From Chryseobacterium culicis (GTDB lineage Bacteria > Bacteroidota > Bacteroidia > Flavobacteriales > Weeksellaceae): a DNA stretch of 64,000 nucleotides. This document shows, in pieces, positions 43,901 through 52,577 of the stretch. Made by a program: the position numbers and the translations under genes. Within the stretch, counting starts at the first letter, position 1; each line of letters starts with the position of its first letter. The stretch lies in contig NZ_FNWQ01000006.1 of the NCBI RefSeq assembly GCF_900108365.1, positions 207,798 through 271,797 of the forward strand. The letters are read 5' to 3'. The notes below the pieces were generated by a model. The model did not search any database, was not told the DNA's origin, and saw only the letters and a list, made by a program, of their open reading frames with translations.

Positions 43901-44375
43901 AGCCCTGCTGTCAAATTATATTGGAAGACCCATTAACCTGCTCTTTGATGCCGCTTCTACGAATAATCGTATGATTGCCTTTCATGATAATAATGATCCC
44001 TATTTTGGAATGAGCTGCAGATGTGTAAAGATGAAATTTGATGCCAACGGAGAAGAATTGGGGCCAATTCCTAAAGACCAGATCACTTCATTACCTGCAT
44101 TAAAACCTTCAAATAACTCCGGCACTAATAAAGTAATCGAAACAAAGGATAAAGACAGCAGAATTATTTTAGTACCAAATCCCGTAAAAGATATTCTGTA
44201 TATAAAAGGAACAGAAGATAAAACATACCGGTATCAGATCTATTCTGTATCTGGCCAGCGGGTACAGGCAGGGAAATTTGAAGACGGTAAAATAAATGTC
44301 TCCGGCCTTGTTTCCGGTGAATATATGGTGATCCTTAATAATTCGGAGGCCGTTATTAAAATTATTAAATATTAA
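40911..44375 (+). CDS. Large T9SS-sorted surface protein with an internal duplication
   Basis: 1154 residues. A signal peptide (about 1-26) is followed by two copies of the same module pair. Each starts with a beta-sandwich containing WSWHVWVTD (residues ~170-180 and ~685-695) and then a FISUMP-like domain with a MDRNLG motif, YQWGRKDP and DPCPxGWRIP. The last 80 residues are a T9SS type A sorting domain (IILVPNPVKDILYIKG). It should be secreted across the outer membrane and placed on the cell surface. No enzymatic motif is seen; adhesion or carbohydrate binding is likely. A clear terminator follows at 44472-44514. Confidence 0.82.
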   Translation: MKKPVLKKIAAIICLVLVCIFSINAIEFKKQENLTEKKRLASQDTMIPRNSETPAKTDIQRVYFDGKDWAKAPNSYLFDPKQNSEGLYIPVRKAYVMWKYDQFLGGVGVPLGNVTADVLWEDNPGLIKSGSGYLLEITGTGENAKIKVPINKSKEGNAVIALKINNEIFWSWHVWVTDNPENGSTYKSFPGVSRQKSDGTVEMIPDSEWIWMDRNLGAVGSSITGTEWNKNGGLLYQWGRKDPIPPLVLRGDDFYEVSGSVGRVRHRGAKNFTGAIKIDDIRKFVLLSNAEVNSNIKLSIKNPLSLIYVYKNDNSGPAYYNNNAALMVNWFGRSTTLPDSRLSELNLWSDNSQGKIGVNYNLDNNARPYRDKSAYDPCPNGWRIPSMLVANLASQAYVDDIRIDFSPFGVRTNMGKSTFENNKYHVIKPTDTNTPAYMQGFKLYANTGFDLSNVGGFNMGIFPGTGQVGLTVHQGQYTDQHHSALWTATMMKHFDSSPTVGARALFMVPDKGQPDVPDAALPSVKGRYWYMPLAGGETSGANGCRCIKDPLYLVNNYDFPTEYLEPAAEFREGLNNPNTYQIVKSATAATLEIPVSKAFSVQSEILNNKEILNPANFNNLKVNVLWTTNPELINNVTIPGGSPGSLSGIATAKIAVAISPNQSGNAVITLHNGNITNPVYWSWHVWVTDTPIGSISYITEVPNTGVTNYVNYVEKGASPLKTDFMDRNLGSTEAFPAVANPLTPTADELSKIRNAAGLQYQWGRKDPLPSLQYADGTSYNIFLGNTADNGSVTYTTLTPAAYNNLQGSYMVPFNTYTNAANANVTASDKIADKIAKVLLFSVRNPLAYMIPSALAAYNSSAPLYTNGTDWLANEPNLAPDRWGRGTEKSPFDPCPEGWRIPDLTGVSITSYQDFGITPWYKKDKNVATSYTVASDYLGTRVRNSANTTLGYMFTNPAYPVGNYPNSGSRGFRSVTANQTAVGTYNTINFLYPGIWTGALLSNYIGRPINLLFDAASTNNRMIAFHDNNDPYFGMSCRCVKMKFDANGEELGPIPKDQITSLPALKPSNNSGTNKVIETKDKDSRIILVPNPVKDILYIKGTEDKTYRYQIYSVSGQRVQAGKFEDGKINVSGLVSGEYMVILNNSEAVIKIIKY

Positions 44376-44471
44376 ATTCGGTCTTTATAGAATATTTATA
44401 GATAGGAAAATTAAATTATCAATAAGTATTTGAAAATTCATAATTTTGAGCACACATTCAAGATGATGTAT

Positions 44472-44514
44472 AAAAAAGGAAAGAAAGCAGTCCAACGTTT
44501 TCTTTCCCTTTTTT
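44472..44514 (+). terminator. Intrinsic terminator after the T9SS protein
   Basis: The purine-rich arm aaaaaaggaaagaaa (44472-44486) pairs with tttctttcccttttt (44498-44512 and following Ts), with one bulged base. The right arm doubles as the T-run. Confidence 0.7.
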
Positions 44515-44536
44515 CATAAAAAATTGAGAAAACACT

Positions 44537-45685
44537 ATGAAGATTAGAAAAGTTGTTCAAAATTTTAATATCAAGATTTTTATCTACTTTCTGATAATTA
44601 TAACAGCCCTTTATACCCTCGCATTTACGTGGATATTCAATCTTAAAGATGACGGATATATCCTTGCCGACTGGCTTATAAACTATCAGGATGGCGGTTT
44701 TAAAAGAAGAGGACTATCCGGAAGCTTTTTCTTTATTTTGCAGGATCTTACAGGGATAAGGCTTAACTATATCGTTTATTTTTTTCAGTTTTTAATTATC
44801 AGCGGATTTTTTTGGATATATACAAAGTTGGTAAGATATAAGCTGACAGATTTTCTGTACCTGTCGCTTCTGCTCTCCGCTATTGGATTTGTGGGGCTTT
44901 TAAATACAGTAACTTATGTAGGGAAAAAAGAATTTATCGTATTTTTTTTATTTGCTTATTTTGTATACTTGCTGGATAATGATAAGCTTTCCCGCACCAA
45001 AGAATTCATTTTCTGTCTGCTGCTTTTCGTCAGTACATTATTGCACGAAGTGACACTGTTTTATATTCCCTATTTCGCGATTGCAATGTACGTGAAAACG
45101 GGAAAACTGGAGTATAAGAGATATATAAAGTTCTTTGTGGCAGTAGGCGTACCTGCGCTGCTGATCATGCTCTTCGGTAAAAATGTAAATGAAGGCATGT
45201 CTCTGGAAATGCTAAATAACAGGGGAGTTCATCCCACCTACGGAATTTTTTACTGGAATATTGACGAAAGACAATACATAAAAGAACATGCTAATGAATA
45301 CATACTCTATTTTATAAGTTTGGCGATCAGTTTTTTTCACATCGGGTATTATTTAAAATATCTAAATGGGAGAAAGCTTTTATCTATATTGTTAATAGGA
45401 GCATTTTTGTTCTCGCTTCCTCTTTTTTACCTTGCCATAGACTGGGGAAGATGGATGTATATCCACATGATGCTTATGATCGTGCTTTTTACCCTGTTAT
45501 TAAGGAAAGGAGAATCAGTATACGCGTTTGAGCCTATTATTATCAGCCCGAAATTCTATATAACATTAGGCATTATCATCCTTTCATTACTCTATAGAGT
45601 CGAGATGTCCGGATACGGTTTTACGTTCGAAGGAATACTCTATAGAGCCTTTGTTGCTCCCCTGGAATTGCTAAATAAAATTTGA
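44537..45685 (+). CDS. Polytopic membrane protein of unknown function
   Basis: 382 residues with about nine to ten membrane segments. An early loop (DDGYILADWLINYQDGGFKR, about 38-57) contains conserved-looking Asp and aromatic residues, as in lipid-sugar-handling membrane enzymes. DNDKLSRTKEF is a cytoplasmic loop. It is similar in character to the protein at 37454. It stands alone between a terminator and topA. No family assigned; a role in surface glycan assembly is inferred only from the neighbourhood. Confidence 0.65.
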   Translation: MKIRKVVQNFNIKIFIYFLIIITALYTLAFTWIFNLKDDGYILADWLINYQDGGFKRRGLSGSFFFILQDLTGIRLNYIVYFFQFLIISGFFWIYTKLVRYKLTDFLYLSLLLSAIGFVGLLNTVTYVGKKEFIVFFLFAYFVYLLDNDKLSRTKEFIFCLLLFVSTLLHEVTLFYIPYFAIAMYVKTGKLEYKRYIKFFVAVGVPALLIMLFGKNVNEGMSLEMLNNRGVHPTYGIFYWNIDERQYIKEHANEYILYFISLAISFFHIGYYLKYLNGRKLLSILLIGAFLFSLPLFYLAIDWGRWMYIHMMLMIVLFTLLLRKGESVYAFEPIIISPKFYITLGIIILSLLYRVEMSGYGFTFEGILYRAFVAPLELLNKI

Positions 45686-45714
45686 TTATAAAAAGTATAT
45701 AAATAAAAAAGGTT

Positions 45715-45722
45715 TACTTTTG
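45715..45722 (+). promoter_or_regulatory. -7 element of topA
   Basis: TACTTTTG matches TAnnTTTG exactly, with the ATG at 45741 only 19 bases further on, giving a short leader. No -33 element at the usual distance. Confidence 0.5.
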
Positions 45723-45740
45723 CAAAAATTTTTAGTTAGA

Positions 45741-48314
45741 ATGTCGAAAAATTTAGTAATCGTAGAGTCCCCGGCAAAAGCAAAAACTATTCAGAAATAT
45801 CTAGGAAAGGATTTTGAAGTGAAATCCAGTTTCGGGCATATCCGGGATCTTCCTAAAAAGGGAATGGGGATAGACCTTGCCACATTCAGTCCTGATTACG
45901 AAGTTTCAGCAGACAAAAAGAAACTGGTAACCGAGTTAAAGGCTGCCGTAAAGAAAGCCGACATGGTATGGCTGGCTTCCGATGAGGACCGCGAAGGAGA
46001 GGCTATTGCATGGCACCTTGCCGATGAATTAAAATTGAAGCCTGAAAACAGAAAAAGAATTGTTTTTCATGAGATTACCAAAAATGCCATTCTAAAAGCT
46101 ATCGACAATCCCAGAGATATTGATCAGAACCTAGTGAACGCCCAGCAGGCAAGAAGAGTGCTGGACAGAATCGTAGGTTTTGAAATGTCACCCGTTTTAT
46201 GGAAAAAGGTAAAACCAGGTCTTTCTGCAGGAAGAGTACAGTCCGTAGCAGTAAGATTAATTGTTGAAAGAGAAAAAGAGATCCGCGAGTTTACGCCTAA
46301 GGCAAGTTTTAAGCTGGACGGAATCTTTCTTAATAAAACAGAGCAGGAAATTGCTGCCAAACTGAAAAAAGACTTCGAAAAAGAAGAAGAAGCAGAAAAA
46401 TTCCTGGAACAGGCTAAAACTACAGAATTTAAAGTTCTGAACGTTGAAACCAAGCCTGGTACACGTTCCGCTTCAGCTCCTTTTACTACTTCTACATTAC
46501 AGCAGGAAGCTTCATCAAGATTAGGGTATAATGTAACCAACACCATGCGTCTGGCACAAAGACTTTATGAAGAAGGATACATTACCTATATGAGAACAGA
46601 CTCTGTAAACCTTTCTCAGGAAGCCATTGAAGGAGCAAAAAAACAAATTATTTCAGAATACGGAGCAGAATATTCTTCTCCGAGAAATTATACTACAAAG
46701 TCTGCTTCAGCACAGGAAGCTCACGAGGCCATACGTCCTACAGATTTCGGAGTGAAAAATGTGGCTGATGCACAATTAAACAGATTATATCAATTAATCT
46801 ACAGAAGAACACTGGCTTCTCAGATGGCTAATGCTAAAATTGAAAAGACAGTAATCGAAATAGGAAATACATCATTGCCGCATCATTTTGAAGCACAGGG
46901 AGAAGTAATTATCTTCGATGGTTTCCTGAAAGCATACGGTATCGTAAAGACAGAAGATGATGATGAAGAGAACAATGAAAAATTGCTGCCGAAAGTAACC
47001 GTAGGAGAAGTATTGAACTACAAAACCATTACGGCTACTGAAAAGTTCACAAGACCAAGTGCAAGATATACAGAAGCCGGACTGGTAAGAAAACTGGAAG
47101 AATTAGGAATTGGAAGACCTTCTACGTATGCGCCCACAATTCAGACTATTCAAAATAGAGAATACGTAGATAAGAGAGAAATAGAACCGAATACCCGCGA
47201 GGTGATCAAAATGTCTTTAGCAAAAGATAAGATTAAAAAAGTAGTTCTCGAGGAAAAATTCGGAGGAGATAAAAATAAATTTGTTCCCACAGATATTGGT
47301 GAAGTAGTGAATGACTTCCTGACAGATAATTTCAGAGAAATTCTGGATTATGGCTTCACGGCGAGAGTGGAGGAAAGCTTTGACGAAATTGCCAGCGGAG
47401 ACCAGAAGTGGAAAGAAATGATGACGAATTTCTACTCGAAATTCCACCCAAGAATTGAAGATGTAGAAGAAAATGCAGACCGTGCTACCGGTGACAGGTT
47501 ATTAGGAGTAGATCCGAAAACCGGTAAAAATGTTCATGCAAGAATCGGAAGATTTGGAGCAATGATCCAGATTGGAGAAACAGATGACGAAGAAAAACCG
47601 ATTTTCGCGTCATTAATGTCTGGGCAGAATATTGCAACCATTACTTTTGAAGAAGCTCTCGAATTATTCAAATTGCCTTTTGATTTAAATGAAGTTGACG
47701 GGCAGCCGGTTTCAGTAGGTGTAGGTAGATTTGGCCCGTATGTAAAATGGGGAGAAACGTACATCAGTATCCCGAAAGGTGAAGATCCGCTTTCTGTAGA
47801 TCAGAAAAGGGCAGAGGAAATCATCAATGAAAAAAAGGTTGCTGATGCTCCTATTGCCACTTATAAAGGAGAACCCGTAACCAAAGGAACCGGAAGATTT
47901 GGTCCTTTCATCAAATACAAAGCTATTTTTGTAAATGTTCCTAAGAAATATGATTTTGAAAATCTTTCACAAAGCGATATCAATGAATTAATTGATGCTA
48001 AGCTTGAAAAAGAAGCCAACCGATACATCCAGCAATGGGAAAAAGAAAAAATTTCCATTGAAAACGGAAGATGGGGGCCTTTCATCAAATTCGGGAAAGC
48101 CATGTTCAAAATTCCAAAGAAAGCAGACGATACAAAATATGAAGCAGATGAATTGAAAGAGCTTTCTTTAGATGAGGTTAAAAAATGGATTACAGATCAG
48201 GATCCTAAAGCCTTTGCCGAAAAGAAAAAACCAGCTGCTAAAAAAGCAACTGCCGCAAAGAAAACTGCAACAGCGAAAAAACCGGCTGCAAAGAAACCAG
48301 CTGCAAAAAAATAA
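45741..48314 (+). CDS. topA: DNA topoisomerase I
   Basis: 857 residues from the ATG at 45741; an in-frame TTG at 45720 lies inside the promoter element and is rejected. The TOPRIM start LVIVESPAKAKTIQKYLG, DEDREGEAIAWHLA with the acidic cluster, and YITYMRTDS with the catalytic tyrosine identify a type IA enzyme. Instead of zinc fingers the C-terminal third carries several repeats of the IGRFGPF/GRWGPFIKF kind, as in Bacteroidota and other TopA proteins. The tail is alanine/lysine/proline-rich (KKPAAKK repeats). It relaxes negative supercoils. Terminator at 48334-48364. Confidence 0.97.
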   Translation: MSKNLVIVESPAKAKTIQKYLGKDFEVKSSFGHIRDLPKKGMGIDLATFSPDYEVSADKKKLVTELKAAVKKADMVWLASDEDREGEAIAWHLADELKLKPENRKRIVFHEITKNAILKAIDNPRDIDQNLVNAQQARRVLDRIVGFEMSPVLWKKVKPGLSAGRVQSVAVRLIVEREKEIREFTPKASFKLDGIFLNKTEQEIAAKLKKDFEKEEEAEKFLEQAKTTEFKVLNVETKPGTRSASAPFTTSTLQQEASSRLGYNVTNTMRLAQRLYEEGYITYMRTDSVNLSQEAIEGAKKQIISEYGAEYSSPRNYTTKSASAQEAHEAIRPTDFGVKNVADAQLNRLYQLIYRRTLASQMANAKIEKTVIEIGNTSLPHHFEAQGEVIIFDGFLKAYGIVKTEDDDEENNEKLLPKVTVGEVLNYKTITATEKFTRPSARYTEAGLVRKLEELGIGRPSTYAPTIQTIQNREYVDKREIEPNTREVIKMSLAKDKIKKVVLEEKFGGDKNKFVPTDIGEVVNDFLTDNFREILDYGFTARVEESFDEIASGDQKWKEMMTNFYSKFHPRIEDVEENADRATGDRLLGVDPKTGKNVHARIGRFGAMIQIGETDDEEKPIFASLMSGQNIATITFEEALELFKLPFDLNEVDGQPVSVGVGRFGPYVKWGETYISIPKGEDPLSVDQKRAEEIINEKKVADAPIATYKGEPVTKGTGRFGPFIKYKAIFVNVPKKYDFENLSQSDINELIDAKLEKEANRYIQQWEKEKISIENGRWGPFIKFGKAMFKIPKKADDTKYEADELKELSLDEVKKWITDQDPKAFAEKKKPAAKKATAAKKTATAKKPAAKKPAAKK

Positions 48315-48634
48315 ATTGTATTCAATACCATAGAAAAAGCACAGATGTAGGTCTGTGCTTTTTTCATTTATCATCATTAAAAAATAAAAACGGAAGGTGA
48401 TAACAGTCGGGTAAATTTCTCTATATGGAGATTTATCTTCGGAAAGGATGATGCTTACTGTGCTCTAAGTATAAATACTGAAATTGAAAAATCCGTACTA
48501 AAACTGTGATATTCAGTGTTTTAATTCTGTAGTTTTACATCGTAATATTACAAACGGTGGAGCTCAGAAATCACTTTAAAAACGAGGCGGATTCTGAAAA
48601 GCCAAACGAGTAAGAAAACTAAAACTATAAAATC
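48315..48634. other. 320-base intergenic region before the six-cysteine gene
   Basis: It holds the topA terminator, a 10-base palindrome gtaatattac (48542-48551) and a leader beginning about caaacggtggagc. No exact TAnnTTTG element was found. The upstream control region of the orphan protein must lie here. Confidence 0.6.
48334..48364 (+). terminator. Intrinsic terminator of topA
   Basis: aaaaagcacaga (48334-48345) pairs with tctgtgcttttt (48352-48363), loop tgtagg, followed by Ts. Confidence 0.85.
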
Positions 48635-49009
48635 ATGGCAGAATTTAATTTTAGCGAAGAAGCTATCTCAAATGCATTAGAAGCAGCAAAAAGATCACAC
48701 GAAGACAGTCAGGCAAATCGTCGTTCAGCAGGAACAGACTCAGATGTAAGCCTTGCCAGTGCAAACGCTGGCTACCTTCTGGTAACAGCAGAGTGTATCT
48801 CAATTACGGTGGAGAACAACAAAGTTTGCATCAACTTACCTTTAGGTTTCGGGAAATACTGTTTCAGTATTCCATTAAGTATTCCTAACGGAACAGCCGG
48901 CCAGGCGTGTCTGGCAATTTGTACTACCTGGGGAATTCCAACAGGAGTTAGAGTTACTATTGTTATTGCCGGAATAACAGTGATCAGCCAATCATTCGGG
49001 AAGTGCTAA
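48635..49009 (+). CDS. Orphan 124-residue six-cysteine protein
   Basis: No signal peptide. Residues 1-45 are polar, helical and leader-like (FSEEAISNALEAAKRSHEDS) and rich in Ala, Glu and Ser. The rest is hydrophobic beta-like sequence with six cysteines (54, 65, 76, 92, 96, 124), ending in Cys. The division into charged N-part and Cys-rich hydrophobic C-part recalls precursors that are processed or exported by leader, but no modifying enzyme lies next to it. It is a single gene with a strong terminator (49039-49071). I do not recognise the family with certainty. It could be an excreted antibacterial or structural protein. Confidence 0.7.
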   Translation: MAEFNFSEEAISNALEAAKRSHEDSQANRRSAGTDSDVSLASANAGYLLVTAECISITVENNKVCINLPLGFGKYCFSIPLSIPNGTAGQACLAICTTWGIPTGVRVTIVIAGITVISQSFGKC

Positions 49010-49038
49010 TTAGTTAGTACACGAATTAGAATAAAAAG

Positions 49039-49071
49039 TCCGTCTCATGCCTATATGAGACGGATTTGTTG
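49039..49071 (+). terminator. Intrinsic terminator of the six-cysteine gene
   Basis: Perfect 10-base arms tccgtctcat (49039-49048) and atgagacgga (49055-49064), followed by ttgttgttt. Confidence 0.8.
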
Positions 49072-49180
49072 TTTAAAAATTTGAAATCTGAAATGCCTTT
49101 TGGAAAATCGCCCAACCCTTTGCAGAGGCCATTTTTGTGAACAAAGTCTGCTACATTCTACTCAGTTCCCATGTTTTTTG

Positions 49181-49188
49181 TATGTTTG
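49181..49188 (+). promoter_or_regulatory. -7 element of the arginase-fold gene
   Basis: TATGTTTG matches TAnnTTTG; the ATG at 49232 lies 43 bases downstream. No clear -33 element. Confidence 0.45.
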
Positions 49189-49231
49189 TTACCTCAAGAA
49201 GTTAATCAATTATTACATTTCAAATTAAAAT

Positions 49232-50302
49232 ATGGATTTCGAAGACTTTATCATTTCACCAAGAAATTTCAAAACAGAAAGCTGGCAGATAGGAAGTCGG
49301 ATTACAAAAGATATCAGAGAAGACAGCATTGTTCTTCTGTTTGTGTCAGATTACAGAGGTGCGGGAGGAGATGCTGAAGTTCAGGATTTTACAGCAGTAA
49401 GAAAAGAGTTTTATAAACTTTCGCAAATGGATTTTGAAATTCCTGTAGTGGATCTTGGAGATCTGGTCTCCGGGAAATCCGTTCAGGATACCCATTATAT
49501 TTTGCAGGAAGTCTTATCGGCATGCCATTATAAAAGAGCCATTCCGGTGATCATCGGCGGTTCCAATGATTTTGCCTTTTCATTATTTTCCGCATTGAAT
49601 TTCCATCAGAAAAATAGCAATTATACCCAGATCAGTAATATTATCTCGCTTCAACAGGGAGAAACCATTAATGAGCATACTTTTTTAAGCAAAATTTTCG
49701 GAGCTAAGAATTTCTCCATTAAAAATTATCATCATCTGGGCTATCAGAAACATTTGAATGAAATGGATTCTGTAAGGCTGATTAAAGAGGTGGAATTTGA
49801 TATCATCCGCCTTGCTGAAATGATGAATTCTACAGAAAAAACAGAGCCATTCTTCCGAAAAGCAGATCTGGTTACCGTAAATTGTGATGCTGTGGAAAGT
49901 TTCAGTGAGCCTTTTTCTATGAATCCACAGGTGAATGGGCTTAACCGAAGGGAAATCTGTGCTTATATGAAAGAAATCGGATTAAGCGAAAATCTGAAGT
50001 CTGTAGGTATTTTCAATTATAATATTTACTCGGAAAACCAGTTGAACCACCAGCTTTTAGCTCAGATGCTGTGGTATCTCATTGAAGGTATTAATATCCA
50101 GCATTCACATCCCAAAGAAAGACATTACGAGCTGTTCTATGTTTTGATAGACGACAGGCAATATGCATTCAAGCGTGATACTTTCAGCAATTTGTGGTAT
50201 TTTGGAGATGACGAAAATATAGAAAACTGCATTCCCTGTTCCAGAAAAGATTTTGATGAAGCTAAAAAGGGCTGGCTGAATGCAAGACTCACGAAAATTT
50301 AA
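49232..50302 (+). CDS. Arginase/formimidoylglutamase-fold protein, metal site degenerate
   Basis: 356 residues with the arginase-family layout: VLLFVSDYRGAGGDAEVQ near 35-52, VIIGGSNDFAFSLFSAL in place of the GGDHS block, and a C-terminal DLVTVNCDAVESF in place of the SxDxDxxDP block. The DxHxD block that should follow is not recognisable (ISLQQGETINEH). At least three metal-ligand motifs are thus changed, so hydrolysis of formimidoylglutamate or arginine is doubtful despite likely automatic annotation as formimidoylglutamase. It is separated by three bases from a GT2 gene. A binding or scaffold role is inferred. Confidence 0.72.
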   Translation: MDFEDFIISPRNFKTESWQIGSRITKDIREDSIVLLFVSDYRGAGGDAEVQDFTAVRKEFYKLSQMDFEIPVVDLGDLVSGKSVQDTHYILQEVLSACHYKRAIPVIIGGSNDFAFSLFSALNFHQKNSNYTQISNIISLQQGETINEHTFLSKIFGAKNFSIKNYHHLGYQKHLNEMDSVRLIKEVEFDIIRLAEMMNSTEKTEPFFRKADLVTVNCDAVESFSEPFSMNPQVNGLNRREICAYMKEIGLSENLKSVGIFNYNIYSENQLNHQLLAQMLWYLIEGINIQHSHPKERHYELFYVLIDDRQYAFKRDTFSNLWYFGDDENIENCIPCSRKDFDEAKKGWLNARLTKI

Positions 50303-50305
50303 TGT

Positions 50306-51307
50306 ATGACAAATGTTCCCTCAAAAGTATCTGTTATTGTTCCCGTTTACAATGTCGAAAATTATTTGACAAAGTGCCTTGATTCACTGGTGAAGCAGAG
50401 CCTCTCTGATATTGAGATTATTGTAGTGAATGATGGAAGCAAAGATCATTCTGAAAAAATAATTAGAGAATTTGCACAAAAATATCCCGAAAAGATAAAA
50501 GCTTTCACCAAAGAAAACGGTGGCTTAAGCGATGCCCGGAATTTTGGGATAGACAAAGCTGCCGGGGATTATATTGGCTTTGTAGATAGTGATGACTATG
50601 TTACCGAGACCATGTTTGAAGAAATGGTTCATTTGGCGGAAAAGCATCAGGCAAAAATGGTGATCTGTAATATTCAGAAAGTGGATGAGAAAGGAAGAAT
50701 TGTTCAAAAATTGACACAGCTTCCCAATTTGCCGGAGAAAATAGAGCTTAGTAGAAATCTTTCTATTTTCTCAGATATAAGCTATTTTGCATGCAATAAA
50801 CTGTTCAAAAAAGAACTTTTTTTTCAGAGAAGATTTAAGAAAGGAATTCATTTTGAAGACATTCAGCTTATTCCCCAGCTCTTGCTGGAATGTGAAACTA
50901 TTGCTCAGACTCAGAATTTTCATTATCAGTATCTTGAACGCTCTGATTCTATCACAAAAACCCATACAGAAAAGGGTTTAGACATATTGAAGGCCGTTGC
51001 AGATGTAGAAAAAGTCTTCAGTGAATCCCCATATTCCGACAAAAAAAAGGAACTGAAAAACTTCCAGATATTTGAAGGAGTTTATTCATTTTTGGCCTAT
51101 TTGGCTTTTGTAAAAGAAGAAAAAATATTCTATAATATGTCAGATCAATTAAATCTTTTCATGAAAGAAAGACAAATAAAAAATCAAGATATATTACGAT
51201 ATAGTCGTTTTGGTAAGAATTATATTTTATCTTTGCCGTTGAAGAAAAAAATTTTTTATCTGTTGTTTTTTGCAGGTCAAAAAAAGCTGATAAGAAAATT
51301 AATTTAG
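50306..51307 (+). CDS. Family 2 glycosyltransferase
   Basis: 333 residues. The GT-A fold start VSVIVPVYNVENYL, VVNDGSKDHS, and the metal-binding DSDD (94-97) are all present, with KENGGLSDARNFGI in between. No membrane segment, so it is a cytoplasmic or peripheral enzyme adding a sugar from a nucleotide donor. It precedes the initiating WecA/MraY-like transferase and the Wza/Wzc-like export genes, so it probably builds the exopolysaccharide repeat unit. Sugar specificity cannot be read from the sequence. Confidence 0.87.
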   Translation: MTNVPSKVSVIVPVYNVENYLTKCLDSLVKQSLSDIEIIVVNDGSKDHSEKIIREFAQKYPEKIKAFTKENGGLSDARNFGIDKAAGDYIGFVDSDDYVTETMFEEMVHLAEKHQAKMVICNIQKVDEKGRIVQKLTQLPNLPEKIELSRNLSIFSDISYFACNKLFKKELFFQRRFKKGIHFEDIQLIPQLLLECETIAQTQNFHYQYLERSDSITKTHTEKGLDILKAVADVEKVFSESPYSDKKKELKNFQIFEGVYSFLAYLAFVKEEKIFYNMSDQLNLFMKERQIKNQDILRYSRFGKNYILSLPLKKKIFYLLFFAGQKKLIRKLI

Positions 51308-51423
51308 TAAACACAAATGTAAAGTGCTGTTGTTTCGGGCAATAGAAAATAATGATGAAGTTCTTGCTAAGTGCTGCATTATAATTTTTTATTGGGAGAC
51401 ACGAGTGCTGAATAAGAAAAAGA

Positions 51424-52548
51424 ATGAAAAATTTTGAATTGTTCTTAAGCGGATCGGGAATACCTATTTTCTACATAAAAATAGGATTAGGCTTTGTATT
51501 CTCCTTTTTAATAACATTTTTCTCCATTCCTACCATTGTCAAGATTTCAAGAAGAAAGAATCTGATGGATGAGCCTGGAATCAGAAGTTCCCATCTTAGA
51601 GAAATTCCCAACCTTGGCGGAATCGCCATCTTTTATTCAATAGGAATCTGTGCCTCTATTTTTGCATATGAGCTCTTTGATCTGTATAAGTTTTTATTTG
51701 CCTCACTTATTATTCTGCTCTATGTGGGAGTTATGGATGATATTGTGGTGATGAGGGCTTACAAGAAACTGGTTGCCCAGGTGATGGTATCAATGCTTGT
51801 CGTAATTGGCTCGGATATCAGAATCCGAAGTTTATTCGGGATATTTGGAATATTTGAATTAAACTATATTATAAGTGTTCTTTTCAGTATCATAACCTTT
51901 ATTATCCTGATTAATGCCTTCAATCTGATTGATGGGATAGACGGACTGGCAGGCGGATATTCAATTATTTGCAGCGCATGCTTTGGAATAAGCTATTACC
52001 GTCTGGGAGAATATAACTATCCGCTGGTTGTATTGTCTGTGATCATTATCGGAACTGTGCTGGCATTTTTATATTACAACCTGTCGAATTACCGTACCCG
52101 CAAAATATTTATGGGAGATACAGGATCTATGCTGCTTGGCTTTTTGCTGGCGTTTACTTCTATCTGCTTTATAGATATTTTTATTGATAAAAATCTTGCA
52201 GATGTGCCAAGATATCATCTTCAGTCTGCACCCGTGATCGCAGTTGCCATCCTGATTCTACCTATTGTAGATACCTTAAATGTGATTTTTATAAGGCTTT
52301 ATCATAAGAAGTCACCATTTGATGCAGATAAGAATCATATTCACCATAAATTGCTGAAACTGAACCTCACTCATAGAAGATCTACCTTTTATATTATCCT
52401 TTATTATGTCATGATTGTTGGGATCGCTTATTATTTGAGACATATTAATGTAAATTTACTATTATTGGTGATTCTATCTCTAGGATTTTTAGGCGCTTAC
52501 CTGCCTGATTTATTATATCGATTAAAAAATAAAAAAATTAACAATTAA
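51424..52548 (+). CDS. Polyprenyl-phosphate GlcNAc-1-phosphate transferase (WecA/MraY family)
   Basis: 374 residues with about eleven membrane segments. The conserved blocks are present in order: MDEPGIRSSH, VGVMDDIVVM, NAFNLIDGIDGLAGG, FMGDTGSMLLGF and a final HIHHKLL histidine motif. It should transfer a sugar-1-phosphate onto undecaprenyl phosphate and so start O-antigen or exopolysaccharide units. A length near 370 and the HIHH motif favour WecA/TagO over MraY. It is followed 29 bases later by the Wza-like gene. Confidence 0.9.
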   Translation: MKNFELFLSGSGIPIFYIKIGLGFVFSFLITFFSIPTIVKISRRKNLMDEPGIRSSHLREIPNLGGIAIFYSIGICASIFAYELFDLYKFLFASLIILLYVGVMDDIVVMRAYKKLVAQVMVSMLVVIGSDIRIRSLFGIFGIFELNYIISVLFSIITFIILINAFNLIDGIDGLAGGYSIICSACFGISYYRLGEYNYPLVVLSVIIIGTVLAFLYYNLSNYRTRKIFMGDTGSMLLGFLLAFTSICFIDIFIDKNLADVPRYHLQSAPVIAVAILILPIVDTLNVIFIRLYHKKSPFDADKNHIHHKLLKLNLTHRRSTFYIILYYVMIVGIAYYLRHINVNLLLLVILSLGFLGAYLPDLLYRLKNKKINN

Positions 52549-52552
52549 ATAT

Positions 52553-52560
52553 TACTTTTG
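52553..52560 (+). promoter_or_regulatory. -7 element upstream of the Wza-like gene
   Basis: TACTTTTG matches the consensus, 18 bases before the ATG at 52578. It overlaps the gap after the transferase gene, so the export pair may have its own promoter. Confidence 0.4.
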
Positions 52561-52577
52561 TAAACAATATATTATAT

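Noticed and set aside
49171..49377. 68-codon plus-strand frame before the arginase-fold gene
   Set aside because: It overlaps the promoter and the first 146 bases of the better-supported gene at 49232 in another frame.
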